Of a stretch of 64,000 bases of DNA, positions 1 through 9,769 are shown in pieces. A program made the translations under genes and the position numbers. The stretch's first letter is position 1, and each line of letters opens with the position of its first letter. The notes under the pieces are model-generated. The model worked only from the letters and a program-made list of their open reading frames with translations. It was not told the origin of the DNA and did no database searches. Source of the stretch: Sporolactobacillus sp. STSJ-5 (GTDB lineage Bacteria; Bacillota; Bacilli; Bacillales; Sporolactobacillaceae); NCBI RefSeq assembly GCF_024385605.1, contig NZ_JANFOJ010000009.1, positions 1-64,000 of the forward strand, written 5' to 3'.

Positions 1-4
1 TACC

Positions 5-56
5 TGTTAGAAAACTTGGCTTCGCCAAGCCTCTGGCGAAGCCAAGTTTTCTAACA
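5..56. repeat. Perfect long hairpin
   Basis: Two perfect inverted arms of about 23 bp (5-27 and 34-56) enclose a 6-base loop. Each arm contains the self-complementary core CTTGGCTTCGCCAAG or its half, so the element can also fold as two small hairpins. A degraded relative of the right arm follows at about 110-158 (AGCCTCT then GGCAAGTTTTCT), and the core word recurs at 16246-16260. It lies beyond the 3' end of the P-type ATPase gene. No T-run follows, so it is more likely a repeat element than a simple terminator. Confidence 0.7.
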
Positions 57-200
57 CTGATAAAAAAGTATAAAAAAATTAAAGATTCAAGGAAACGAGT
101 GTAAGTGCAACTAAGCCTCTGTCTGCGCCAAGGCTTGCCAATCGGCAAGTTTTCTAATAAATCATTTTGATCCTTAATTAAGTAACGCGGCCAGGATGCA

Positions 201-390
201 AATAAGCGGAGATTTTCCGGTTATATGCATCCTGGCGCTTGTTTTACAGGTACATAAGGGTAATTTTTCCGCTTATGCACAGAAAAACCCTCCATTTTCA
301 CGTTTTTTGATTCGATAAGCGGACTTTCTCCGTCTATTTAAGCGATTTTTTCATTCATTTTCTAATTAAGCGGAATTTTTCCGTTTATTT
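201..390. repeat. Dispersed AAGCGGA palindromic repeat, copy 1
   Basis: Four imperfect palindromic units built on AATAAGCGGA-N-TTTTCCGCTTAT lie in a row (about 201-224, 254-277, 313-340, 364-390). The first unit is extended by arms GCCAGGATGCA and TGCATCCTGGC (190-236), making a roughly 47-bp cruciform. The block 201-340 is clearly the same sequence as 23057-23197, with unit order kept. It sits between the hairpin at the window start and the 3' end of the leftmost ATPase gene. No coding capacity is seen in 1-439. Confidence 0.75.
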
Positions 391-439
391 CTAAGATTGG
401 GCCCCAGTGTTAGAAATAATAGACAGAAAGAGCAACATG

Positions 440-2311
440 TTATGCAGCATGCTTCTTGTGGTAGCTTAACAAACGCATCCCGTTCATGATGACCACTAAA
501 ATGCTGACTTCATGGACGAACATGCCGCTCGCCATATAAATATAGCCAAAGATCAGACCAATCAATAAGAACGCAACGGTAGCAATGGCAATAATAATAT
601 TTTCTTTCATATTTTTTACCGTTTTCTTCGTTAATCCATAAGCATGGACAAGTTCGGTAAATCTGGACTTCATTAAAACAATATCTGAGGTTTCCACCGC
701 AACATCGGTCCCGCTGCCCATGGCAATGCCAATATGTGCCGAGGCAAGGGAGGGGCTGTCATTGACACCATCCCCGATGAAAGCGACCGTATGACCCGCC
801 TTCTTCAACTTTTCTACATAACCCACTTTATCTTCCGGCAACAGCTCTGCATGAACTTCATCAATACCAAGTTGCTGGCTAATCGCCTGCGCAGTCCGCA
901 CATTGTCACCCGTCAGCATAACCATTCTTTTGATGCCCATTGTTTTTAACGCTGCTAAAGCTGCTTTAACCCCGTCTCTTGGCGTATCGGCGATACCAAG
1001 CATAAGCGCCAGTTGCTGATCGACCGCAACTAAAACGGTGGATATTCCTTTCTCTTCCATCTCAGTTAATTTTCGTTCCTGTTCATGGTTCAGTTGAACC
1101 CCGGCTTCAGTTAACAGGTTACGATTACCAACCAGGACGGTCTGGTTTTCCACAACTGCCCGGATTCCCTTACCCTTAACCACTTTGGTTTGCGTCACCT
1201 TCAGATGACTGTAATCAATAGCATGCGCCTCGGCATAGGCTAAGATCGCCCGACCAAGTGGGTGATCGGATTCCTTTTCAATAGCAGCTGTATAGGCTAA
1301 CCCGCGTTGCTGACCAGGCATGGCATTCATTTCTACGAGCTCAGTCTGTCCTTTCGTTAGCGTGCCCGTTTTGTCAAAGACTAACGTATCCACCTTACTG
1401 AACGTATTCATGATCTCGCCGCCTTTGATCAGAACGCCGCGTTTTGCGCCATTACCGATACCGGCGACATTGGATACCGGAGCACCGATCACTAAGGCCC
1501 CCGGGCAACCCAGGACTAAGATTGTGATGGCCAGACGGATGTCCTGCGTGATCCCCCAGACAATTATTCCCAATAAGAGAACGGCTGGCGTATAGTAGCG
1601 GGCAAAATGATCAATAAACTTTTCCGCATGTGATTTCGTATCCTGAGCTTCTTCAATCAATTCAATGATCTTACCGAATGTGGTATCCTCACCCACACGA
1701 GTTGCCTTAATGCGTAACGTTCCATTGTCTAAAAGAGTCCCGGCAAAAACGGTCGCGCCCACTGACTTATCAACAACCCGCGATTCGCCCGTGACACTGG
1801 CTTCATTCAGATAGCCGTGACCTGAGGTGATCACCCCATCCACCGGGACCTGTGCACCCGTCTTCACTAAGAGCTCATCACCCTCATTGACTTCATCACT
1901 ATCCGTTTCCTGCACCTGACCATTCTCTTGATAAACCCAAGCTTTCGTCGGAGCCATTTCAGTCAGGGTTTTAATTGAGTTGCGCGTTTTCTGCAAGGTT
2001 TTCTGCTCCAGATAACTCCCGAACAAAAACAGAAAGACAACGATCGCCGATTCGTTATATTCACCAATGAAAAGGGCACCGATCACAGCGATACTGACTA
2101 ACAATTCGATGCTGATGACCTTAACGCTCAAGGCCTGCCATGCATGAATCAAAACCGGTAAAAAGCCGACAAGTGTAGCCGCGATAAAGGTCGCCGTATA
2201 ACCTAATTCCCATTGAAAAAGTCCTTTACTTAAAAAGCCGAGGACAATCAATGCACCGGTCAAATAGGTGATGTGTTGGTTATGTTTCTGTACCCATTTC
2301 TGGACGTTCAT
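440..2311 (-). CDS. P1B-type heavy-metal ATPase with CPG motif
   Basis: A 623-residue P1B-ATPase, a membrane pump that exports or imports transition metals at the cost of ATP. Visible parts: no N-terminal CxxC metal-binding domain, TGES actuator motif near 174, the membrane metal-site motif reading C269-P-G271 where the family normally has CPC, phosphorylated Asp in DKTGT at 313, HP motif at 350-351, and GDGVND near the C terminus. ATG 2311 follows a strong GGAGGGGGAGG site. The gene stands alone with no regulator beside it. The CPG change is in the sequence itself and not a frameshift; surrounding motifs are intact. Closest type is the Cd/Zn group, but the altered metal site makes the substrate uncertain. 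Confidence 0.85.
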   Translation of the reverse strand: MNVQKWVQKHNQHITYLTGALIVLGFLSKGLFQWELGYTATFIAATLVGFLPVLIHAWQALSVKVISIELLVSIAVIGALFIGEYNESAIVVFLFLFGSYLEQKTLQKTRNSIKTLTEMAPTKAWVYQENGQVQETDSDEVNEGDELLVKTGAQVPVDGVITSGHGYLNEASVTGESRVVDKSVGATVFAGTLLDNGTLRIKATRVGEDTTFGKIIELIEEAQDTKSHAEKFIDHFARYYTPAVLLLGIIVWGITQDIRLAITILVLGCPGALVIGAPVSNVAGIGNGAKRGVLIKGGEIMNTFSKVDTLVFDKTGTLTKGQTELVEMNAMPGQQRGLAYTAAIEKESDHPLGRAILAYAEAHAIDYSHLKVTQTKVVKGKGIRAVVENQTVLVGNRNLLTEAGVQLNHEQERKLTEMEEKGISTVLVAVDQQLALMLGIADTPRDGVKAALAALKTMGIKRMVMLTGDNVRTAQAISQQLGIDEVHAELLPEDKVGYVEKLKKAGHTVAFIGDGVNDSPSLASAHIGIAMGSGTDVAVETSDIVLMKSRFTELVHAYGLTKKTVKNMKENIIIAIATVAFLLIGLIFGYIYMASGMFVHEVSILVVIMNGMRLLSYHKKHAA

Positions 2312-2491
2312 ACAGCCTCCCCCTCCTTTTTATAACTCAAGGATAAACGAAGACCAAGGATATAAAATTGACCGCTGTCAAGAAGTAACGATTTATTGTA
2401 AATTAAATGATTCGATTTCATTCCTGAAGTTCGCGCGTACCGCTTAGCTTCTCGCAAAGCTTGAAGCGGGAGACATCTCGCCAAAATATTG

Positions 2492-3491
<1,000 letters not shown>

Positions 3492-3511
3492 GAACTCCTT
3501 TGTCATATTTT

Positions 3512-3529
3512 TTGTTGTAAACACAACAA
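3512..3529. promoter_or_regulatory. Palindromic operator, MarR intergenic, site 1
   Basis: Perfect inverted repeat TTGTTGT-AAAC-ACAACAA, lying 20 bp upstream of the marR start. A second, imperfect copy lies 47 bp away at 3559-3576. MarR proteins bind such 16-20 bp palindromes; assignment to the adjacent regulator is inference. Confidence 0.6.
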
Positions 3530-3558
3530 TAAGGGTTTATATTAAATTTAACTTAATT

Positions 3559-3576
3559 TTGTTGTAAATGCAATAA
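3559..3576. promoter_or_regulatory. Palindromic operator, MarR intergenic, site 2
   Basis: TTGTTGTAAATGCAATAA, an imperfect copy of the palindrome at 3512-3529. It ends 15 bp before the ribosome binding site of the YczE-type gene, a position where bound repressor would block that gene. Confidence 0.5.
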
Positions 3577-3604
3577 TAAGACAATTTTAATGAGGGGGAA
3601 TAAA

Positions 3605-4255
3605 GTGAAATTTATTTTTTTCGTATTAGGCCTTTTAATCGTAACGCTTGGTATTTCTTTCACAATACAATCAAATCTTGGCGTTTCACCTTTTGATGCC
3701 CTATTGGTGGGACTATCCCAAAATGTGGGACTGACCGTAGGAAGTTGGGAAATTATAATCGCTTTACTATTAATCAGTTTGAATTCCATATTAATCAGAC
3801 GAAAACCAGAAATCTTTGGGTTGTTAACATCCTTTATAACAGGGATGGGTATTGATATGTGGCTCTTTTTATTGCACCATTTGCCAGCACCGGCGTACTG
3901 GTACAGCAAAGCAGTTTGTTTTGGAATTGGTTTAGTTGCTATAGGACTAGGAACCGCCATCTATTTACATACAAATTTTGCACCAATTCCAATTGACCGA
4001 TTAACATTAATTATAAAAGAATTAACGCAAACAAATATATTTTTTGCAAGAACATTGATTTACCTCTTATTCTTGATTATCGCAATCATTCTAAATGGAC
4101 CAATTGGTAGCGGAACTTTGTTAACGGTTTGTTTAGGAGGACCAATACTCAATTACTTCATGTCACTAACCAAAAAAATAATAGATCTCACAAAAAACAA
4201 CGTTTCGTCAAGAAAATATGAAAACCAAGGTGCACGCACGTCCCGAAAGAAATGA
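3605..4255 (+). CDS. YczE/YitT-like integral membrane protein
   Basis: A 216-residue polytopic membrane protein with about five to six hydrophobic segments and the family-like N-terminal block GISFTIQSNLGVSPFDALLVG. It resembles the YczE/YyaS group of Bacilli, whose molecular role is not established. An upstream in-frame ATG at 3590 overlaps the ribosome binding site; GTG 3605 follows GAGGGGG at correct spacing and is preferred. The C terminus is basic and probably cytoplasmic. Divergent from the MarR gene, whose putative operators sit in its promoter region. Confidence 0.78.
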   Translation: MKFIFFVLGLLIVTLGISFTIQSNLGVSPFDALLVGLSQNVGLTVGSWEIIIALLLISLNSILIRRKPEIFGLLTSFITGMGIDMWLFLLHHLPAPAYWYSKAVCFGIGLVAIGLGTAIYLHTNFAPIPIDRLTLIIKELTQTNIFFARTLIYLLFLIIAIILNGPIGSGTLLTVCLGGPILNYFMSLTKKIIDLTKNNVSSRKYENQGARTSRKK

Positions 4256-4345
4256 TGCATAATTGTGTCTTATTAAATATCAATAGACATGCTAATATAA
4301 TTTAAGATAAACAGATTCAAATTTAGTAAATGAAGGAGGGATTCG

Positions 4346-4812
4346 ATGTATCTACCAAAGCAGTTTCAAATTGATGATAAAACTACGATCCATCGTCTAA
4401 TCAAAGAAAATGGCTTCGCTACACTCTTTTCCCAACACAAGGGGCATCCCTATGCAACACACCTCCCCTTGACAATAAATGAAGATGGAAACTGCCTGTA
4501 TGGGCATCTTGCACGGGCCAATAAGCAGTGGACAGACATAGTAGAACAGGAAGTGCTAGCCGTTTTCCAAGGTCCACACTGCTATATCTCCCCTTCTTGG
4601 TACGAAACTGATCGGGCGGTTCCAACATGGAATTACGTTGCTGTTCATGTATACGGAAAAGTCGAGATTCTTGAAGGCACGGAGTTAATGAATACCTTAC
4701 GCGATTTAGTACTGAAGTATGAAGATCGAAAAAGTTCCTATAAGTATGATCAAGTGGACGTGCGATTTCTTGAAGGAATGACGAAAGGGATTGTGGGCTT
4801 TAAAATTAAGAT
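4346..4812 (+). pseudogene. paiB: paiB 5' part, interrupted by IS element
   Basis: The N-terminal three quarters of PaiB, a FMN-binding split-barrel protein that in Bacillus acts with PaiA as a transcriptional regulator. Family blocks visible: MYLPKQF at the start, LARANKQW, VLAVFQGPHCYISPSWY and VPTWNYVAVHVYG. ATG 4346 follows GAAGGAGGG. After residue 155 (GFKIKI) the frame runs into the insertion sequence and stops at 4837, giving a 163-residue hybrid. The missing tail is found at 6430-6568 in the correct frame beyond the element. Joining the parts minus one target duplicate gives 201 residues, near the normal length of about 207. Confidence 0.9.
4806..4812. repeat. Target site duplication, left
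   Basis: TTAAGAT immediately outside the left end of the insertion sequence, repeated exactly at 6423-6429 outside the right end. The seven bases belong to paiB, so the duplicate shows transposition into that gene. Confidence 0.85.
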
Positions 4813-6422
4813 CTCAAGTTTCGGACAAGAAAAATAGTCTTCAATACTTGGTATTAAAGGGCTGAGAACAGTTTCATTATCATGCTGCACCTATTTGAAG
4901 TAATGGATTTCGTAAATAATCAGGCAACTTGTTGAAAAATCGCTCAAAGAAGTTGTTTATTTGCTCATCCGTAAGCAGGTATTCTTCTGCCATGGTTGAC
5001 CCTAATAGTTCCAAGATCGTCATCAACACCTGCGCAAATCGAAGATCTTCCATTTCATCACAGCACAAGAAGAATAGCTGCCCGATCGTTCTAGGATCCT
5101 CTTCTTCGCGCACGCTTAGAGAAAGCATCATATAACGGAGAAAAACAATGGTTGTGTGTGCAGTCATTGAATCATAGCTGCGGCACTGAAATTCTTTGGC
5201 CAACCACAGGTTGGATTTGGCCACTTTGAAAAAACACTCGATGGCCCAGCGTTTACCATAGATTCTCACTGCATCCTCTTCTGTGTGCTCAAGGTTGGTT
5301 GTTAAAAGGGCAAGCCACTTCCTGGAACGGTTGCGATCACGAACGAATACAATTCGTGCTTGGATTTCATGACCATTTTCGTCATCGTGGCCAAGACCAA
5401 CAACAATGCTGGCAAGAATTTTGGCACGTCCTCGTTTTTTGCGAACCTTTTTGTACAGCTGGCTTAATGTGTATTTCTGATCTTCAAAGGTGTAGTGGAT
5501 CTTAGGTGAGTTCTTGATCATACACACGGCATGCAGCGAGTAGTTTTTCACGATTTTCGATAAGATGGCCGGATAAGCGAACCAGCTATCAAAAAGAACT
5601 GTTTTCGCACCAAGCCTTTTGGGGTTGATGGAATCAAGAAGATCGAACATCGTCTCGGTACTCTTTTTCGTTGCCTCTTGACGTCTCCGATAACCAACCG
5701 TTCGCTTATCTATACTGGAATTGATATCCTGGTAACGATTTTTATCATTTTTTGAACTCAGCAACGAAAAAGCAAGCGGCATAAAAGATCCACCATCTGA
5801 CCAGCCGAGTGTGAGCATACGAAATCCCTTAAAATACCTTCCCGTTGTGTGGTCCTTCACTTTGGCAAGCAGTTCGACCGCCTTACTGCGATTACGGCTG
5901 AACAAAGAATCATCAAAGATGAGCACACGATCACGATCATCAGAAGTTAAGGGGAGTAAGAATTTCGCGATAAGATATGAGCCAACACTGGCGAGAAATT
6001 TACGCCAGTTGTAGGTAGGACTTTTTAAGAATGCATAAACCGTATCCTTTTCGAAATCCTTTGGAAGGCGATCGGATTCAAGCGCTCTAGAAAAGCCCAT
6101 ACCATGTAGAACAAGTGTGAAGATGAATTGCACGATCAAACGCGGCGAAAATCCTTTAGCCTTATGAATATTGGCTTGATGTAGGAACGTTCCAATCTTT
6201 GCTTGCGTAAAAAATTGCAGCATACGAGAATTTGATTTTTCATTTTCTTTTTCTTTGGAGTTTGGTAAAATGGTAGACACAGAAACATCCTTTCTTTGGG
6301 TTGGTGTGATACCTTTATTTTACCAAAGAAAAGGGTGTTTTTTGTATTTTATCGATAAACATTTTGGCCTAAACTTAGATCCGACAAGGGATTAAGCGCT
6401 TTTTTTAACTCCGAAATTTGAG
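4813..6422 (-). mobile_element. IS4-family insertion sequence, complete
   Basis: A 1,610-bp element with imperfect terminal inverted repeats: left end CTCAAGTTTCGGA, right end (reverse) CTCAAATTTCGGA, with similarity continuing to about 22 bp. It carries one transposase gene on the minus strand and is flanked by TTAAGAT duplicates. It has split paiB. Ends, duplicates and transposase are all intact, so the element looks recent and probably mobile. Confidence 0.88.
4880..6280 (-). CDS. IS4-family DDE transposase
   Basis: A 466-residue transposase. Catalytic region: first Asp in LIFDDSLFSR near 122, second Asp in VLFDSWFAYP near 245, and a textbook Y-(2)-R-(3)-E-(6)-K signature in YGKRWAIECFFKVAK near 344, which is diagnostic for the IS4 superfamily. 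GTG 6280 is preceded by AAAGGATG. The gene fills the element, and the frame is uninterrupted, so the protein is probably active. Confidence 0.92.
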   Translation of the reverse strand: MSTILPNSKEKENEKSNSRMLQFFTQAKIGTFLHQANIHKAKGFSPRLIVQFIFTLVLHGMGFSRALESDRLPKDFEKDTVYAFLKSPTYNWRKFLASVGSYLIAKFLLPLTSDDRDRVLIFDDSLFSRNRSKAVELLAKVKDHTTGRYFKGFRMLTLGWSDGGSFMPLAFSLLSSKNDKNRYQDINSSIDKRTVGYRRRQEATKKSTETMFDLLDSINPKRLGAKTVLFDSWFAYPAILSKIVKNYSLHAVCMIKNSPKIHYTFEDQKYTLSQLYKKVRKKRGRAKILASIVVGLGHDDENGHEIQARIVFVRDRNRSRKWLALLTTNLEHTEEDAVRIYGKRWAIECFFKVAKSNLWLAKEFQCRSYDSMTAHTTIVFLRYMMLSLSVREEEDPRTIGQLFFLCCDEMEDLRFAQVLMTILELLGSTMAEEYLLTDEQINNFFERFFNKLPDYLRNPLLQIGAA

Positions 6423-6429
6423 TTAAGAT
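6423..6429. repeat. Target site duplication, right
   Basis: TTAAGAT, exact copy of 4806-4812, directly following the right inverted repeat of the IS element. Confidence 0.85.
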
Positions 6430-6568
6430 TAACAAAATCGAAGCTAAAGCAAAATTGAGCCAGAATCATTCAACGGAACGTCTCGAAGGTGTTATTCGGC
6501 AATTAAAACAATCAACAAGTGAATACAGCCAAAAAATTGCTCAACTTATGAAAGAAAGCTTAGAATAA
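6430..6568 (+). pseudogene. paiB: paiB 3' part beyond the IS element
   Basis: Reads NKIEAKAKLSQNHSTERLEG, then a helix ending QLMKESLE and a TAA stop, matching the PaiB C terminus (the KLSQN block is typical). It is in frame with 4346-4812 once one copy of the 7-bp duplicate and the element are removed. It has no start signal of its own, so paiB function is presumably lost in this strain while the element is present. Confidence 0.88.
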
Positions 6569-6694
6569 AGAGGCAAGTGAGTTCTTGACTTTACAAGCCC
6601 TTTCTCTACCTCACCTAAAAACTACCTTTTTCAATGTACAAAGCAAAACAAGGCATGATTGACGGATTGCAAAATCGATAAAGTGGGTGATGAC

Positions 6695-7366
6695 ATGAAC
6701 ATTGACGTAGTGAAGCACGTTCCTTTTGAGGGGCTCGCATCTATTGAAGAATGGGGCAATAGCAAGGGCCATACCTTTCGCGTGCATAAACTTTATGAAA
6801 ATCCCTCAATACCGCAGATCGATGATCTTGAATTTCTGATCATACTCGGCGGACCAATGAGTGCAAATGACCGGGATAAACATTGGATTGAAGAAGAGCG
6901 CCAATTAATCTGTAAGACCATTTCCGAGAATAAACCTGTATTTGGCGTCTGTTTAGGTGCTCAACAAATTGCTAAAGCATTAGGAGCCTCTGTTATTCAG
7001 GGGGATAAAGAGGTAGGCTGGCATCCGATACGTTCTGTTTCTTCAAGGTTACCGTTTGTACCTGAGGAACTGACTGTTTTTCACTGGCACGGGGAGCAAT
7101 TTGAACTTCCCGATCGAGCTGAACGATTAGTTAGCAGCGCGGCATGTCAAAATCAGGGATTTATCTACAGTGAAAAAGTGATTGGCTTGCAATTTCATCT
7201 GGAAATGACCCCTACTAGTATTCAGGGATTACTCACCCATGACGGAGATTATATTGACCACTCACAATTCGTGCAAAGCGCTGAGGAAATAACCGACTTT
7301 GGTATTCCTGAACAAAACAAAACGGTTTTATTCAGACTTCTAGACTACCTAGTGAAGAACAAATAA
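6695..7366 (+). CDS. Class I glutamine amidotransferase-like protein
   Basis: A 223-residue GATase-1 domain protein of the stand-alone GMP-synthase-like kind. Catalytic triad visible: nucleophile Cys in FGVCLGAQQ near 86, His in LQFHLEMTP near 167 with the following Glu. An ILGGPMSA oxyanion strand is present near 49. A longer frame starts at TTG 6659, but ATG 6695 is the natural start and matches family length. Such proteins hydrolyse glutamine or gamma-glutamyl compounds; the true substrate is not evident. Single gene, followed by a terminator hairpin at 7456. Confidence 0.8.
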   Translation: MNIDVVKHVPFEGLASIEEWGNSKGHTFRVHKLYENPSIPQIDDLEFLIILGGPMSANDRDKHWIEEERQLICKTISENKPVFGVCLGAQQIAKALGASVIQGDKEVGWHPIRSVSSRLPFVPEELTVFHWHGEQFELPDRAERLVSSAACQNQGFIYSEKVIGLQFHLEMTPTSIQGLLTHDGDYIDHSQFVQSAEEITDFGIPEQNKTVLFRLLDYLVKNK

Positions 7367-7455
7367 ATTTAAAAAGAGCTACTCCTCGTTGAAGTAACTC
7401 CTCAAAAATCCGATAGGAAAAAGCGTTAAAAACATCAGCTGAAAACCAATGATAG

Positions 7456-7485
7456 AAATCCTGCAGCCCTTCAGGATTTTTTATT
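7456..7485. terminator. Rho-independent terminator, bidirectional
   Basis: Stem AAATCCTG / CAGGATTT (7456-7463, 7472-7479) with a T-run on the plus strand, directly behind the ribH stop on the minus strand. It probably serves the amidotransferase gene and the end of the riboflavin operon. Confidence 0.7.
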
Positions 7486-7948
7486 TTGCGATCAATTCAT
7501 TTAGCGATACCATTTCAAGTAATCCTTGCGCCGCTTCACTCCCCTTGTTTCCACTCTTCGTACCTGCGCGTTCAATTGCCTGTTCAATCGTTTCTGTGGT
7601 CAGTACGCCAAACATGACGGGTATATCCGAATTTAATTCGATTTGCGCTACGCCTTTGGCTACTTCATTACTTACGAGTTCATAATGTGTGGTTGCACCA
7701 CGAATGACAGCACCTAAAGTAATGACCCCATCATATTTTTGAGTGGCTACTACTTTTTTGGTGATAAACGGTAATTCAAAGGCACCCGGTACCCAGTAAA
7801 CATCGATGTTCTTCGCATCAACGCCGTGTCTTATCAAATTATCCTTAGCACCTGCAAGTAATTTTGATGTGATCAATTCATTAAAACGAGCAATGGTAAT
7901 GGCAACCTTGACATGTTCTCCTTGATATTTTCCTTCATAAACAGTCAT
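7481..7948 (-). CDS. ribH: 6,7-dimethyl-8-ribityllumazine synthase
   Basis: A 155-residue lumazine synthase, which condenses 5-amino-6-ribitylamino-uracil with 3,4-dihydroxybutanone phosphate, the penultimate step to riboflavin. Family signatures: [40 protein letters not shown] with the catalytic His, and [14 protein letters not shown]. Full length. Last gene of the riboflavin operon; its start overlaps the ribBA stop by one base, indicating translational coupling. Confidence 0.97.
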   Translation of the reverse strand: MTVYEGKYQGEHVKVAITIARFNELITSKLLAGAKDNLIRHGVDAKNIDVYWVPGAFELPFITKKVVATQKYDGVITLGAVIRGATTHYELVSNEVAKGVAQIELNSDIPVMFGVLTTETIEQAIERAGTKSGNKGSEAAQGLLEMVSLNELIAK

Positions 7949-9150
7949 TATTTAATCCCCTTTTCTCGTGATAACATGTGATGAAATTTTTCTTGCTTCG
8001 TCTTTAAATAATGCTTATTTTCTTGATAAACCGTTGTTTCGAGTGGTACACGTTCGACAACTTCAATATGATGTTGCTGCAGCTCTGTTATCTTTTCCGG
8101 ATTATTGGTGAGTAACTTAATTTTTGAAACCCCTTCATTTTTTAATAGCCATGCCGCTTGCTCATAGTGTCGTTCATCAGGTAAGAATCCTAAAGCGACG
8201 TTCGCTTCATAGGTATCCATGCCTTCTTCTTGAAGTTTGTATGCTTTTAGCTTATTTCGTAGGCCAATTCCCCTGCCTTCTTGACGTAAATATAAAACGG
8301 CGCCCGTTTTCGCTTCAGCAATTTGTTTCATTGCTTGATCTAATTGTTCGCCGCAGTCACAGCGATGCGAACCAAATACATCTCCAGTCAAACATTCTGA
8401 ATGAACGCGAATCAAAGGGGGTTCCTTGCTCTTCTTTAAGTCGCCCATTGACAGGACCAACTGTTCTTTTCCTTCATGGTCAAGGTAGAGCGATAATTTA
8501 AATTCACCGTATTTAGTAGGTAATTTAACTGTGACATCGGCGGACTTATTTTGATGCGTTAAATAGTCACTTAACTCGGCAATAGTTATAAAATCGAGTT
8601 GCCATTTCTGAGCCAACGTTTTTAAGTCAGCCGTTCTCGCCATTTTGCCATCTTCTTTTAGAATTTCACAAATATAAGCGGACTCTTCATGAGCCAGTCT
8701 TGCTAAATCAACCGATGCTTCCGTATGGCCTCTTCTTTTCAAAACGCCCGCATTTTCAGCAACTAGCGGAAAAATATGTCCCGGGCGTAAAAAGTCGCTT
8801 GGCTCACTAGTCGGATCAGCGAGCGCCTTTATCGTTTTCGCTCGGTCAAATGCTGAAATGCCTGTAGTCGTATCTTTATGATCGACACTGATTGTAAAAG
8901 CTGTTCCAAAGGCATCGGAATTTTTAGCAGTCATCGCATGTAAATCTAACCGTTGTGCAACCCGCTTTGTTACGGGCACACAGAGTAATCCTCGAGCGTT
9001 TTTGGTCATAAAATTAACCGCTTCGGGTGTCACTTTACGCGATAACCCGATTAAATCGCCTTCAGCTTCTCTAGTGTCATCATCAGCAACAATGATTAAC
9101 TTACCTGCTTTTAACGCTTCAACCGCATGTATGATCTTTTCTTCACGCAT
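7948..9150 (-). CDS. ribBA: Bifunctional DHBP synthase / GTP cyclohydrolase II
   Basis: A 400-residue fusion. Residues 1-200 are 3,4-dihydroxy-2-butanone-4-phosphate synthase (acidic metal motif [10 protein letters not shown] near 23, RPGHIFPL and RRGHTEA blocks). Residues 201-400 are GTP cyclohydrolase II with the zinc site [19 protein letters not shown] and the catalytic RQEGRGIGL. It supplies both precursor branches of riboflavin. Overlaps ribE by 8 bp and ribH by 1 bp. Confidence 0.97.
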   Translation of the reverse strand: MREEKIIHAVEALKAGKLIIVADDDTREAEGDLIGLSRKVTPEAVNFMTKNARGLLCVPVTKRVAQRLDLHAMTAKNSDAFGTAFTISVDHKDTTTGISAFDRAKTIKALADPTSEPSDFLRPGHIFPLVAENAGVLKRRGHTEASVDLARLAHEESAYICEILKEDGKMARTADLKTLAQKWQLDFITIAELSDYLTHQNKSADVTVKLPTKYGEFKLSLYLDHEGKEQLVLSMGDLKKSKEPPLIRVHSECLTGDVFGSHRCDCGEQLDQAMKQIAEAKTGAVLYLRQEGRGIGLRNKLKAYKLQEEGMDTYEANVALGFLPDERHYEQAAWLLKNEGVSKIKLLTNNPEKITELQQHHIEVVERVPLETTVYQENKHYLKTKQEKFHHMLSREKGIK

Positions 9151-9769
9151 GATACCCTTCCTCGTTTAAATGAATTGTCGTTCTCAATAGTGACTTCACA
9201 TATTTACCGACTACATCGGTCTCCAAATTGACGTAATCGCCTTTTACTAAACGGTCAAAATTCGTATTTTCTAAAGAATGAGGGATCAAAGATACGGCAA
9301 AGGTTCCCGGTTTGACATCATCAACCGTCAAACTCGTACCATTGATCGCAATTGAACCTTGTGGAACAATTTCACCTTGTAGTTCTGGTGGGTAATAAAA
9401 GGTTAATTTAAGTGAGTTTTCGTACTTCATTTTTTGAATTAATCGAGTGGTTCGATCAACATGCCCAGAGACGATATGCCCTTCAAATCGATCATTTGGA
9501 GACATTGCGCGCTCTAAATTAACTAAAGTGCCCTCTTTCATTTGCGAAAAAGTCGTTTTCTGAAAGGTCGCCGGCATAACATCAACTGAAAAGCTGTCCT
9601 TTTCAACAGTGGTTGCCGTTAAACAAACACCGTTAATTGCCATGCTGTCGCCAATTTTGAAACCGTTTAATCGATCCGTATCTTCTACGGATACCGTCAA
9701 CTTGATGTGATGTTGCTGCTTATTCATCCGTTTTATTTTCCCGACCGTTTGAATTAACCCTGTAAACAT
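9143..9769 (-). CDS. ribE: Riboflavin synthase alpha chain
   Basis: A 208-residue riboflavin synthase that dismutates two lumazine molecules into riboflavin. Start MFTGLIQ is diagnostic; two lumazine-binding repeats are visible, each with an S-x-N/I-A-I-N-G-x-S/C-L-T block (SMAINGVCLT near 62, SIAINGTSLT near 150). Start overlaps the ribD stop in a TAATG arrangement. Confidence 0.96.
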   Translation of the reverse strand: MFTGLIQTVGKIKRMNKQQHHIKLTVSVEDTDRLNGFKIGDSMAINGVCLTATTVEKDSFSVDVMPATFQKTTFSQMKEGTLVNLERAMSPNDRFEGHIVSGHVDRTTRLIQKMKYENSLKLTFYYPPELQGEIVPQGSIAINGTSLTVDDVKPGTFAVSLIPHSLENTNFDRLVKGDYVNLETDVVGKYVKSLLRTTIHLNEEGYHA

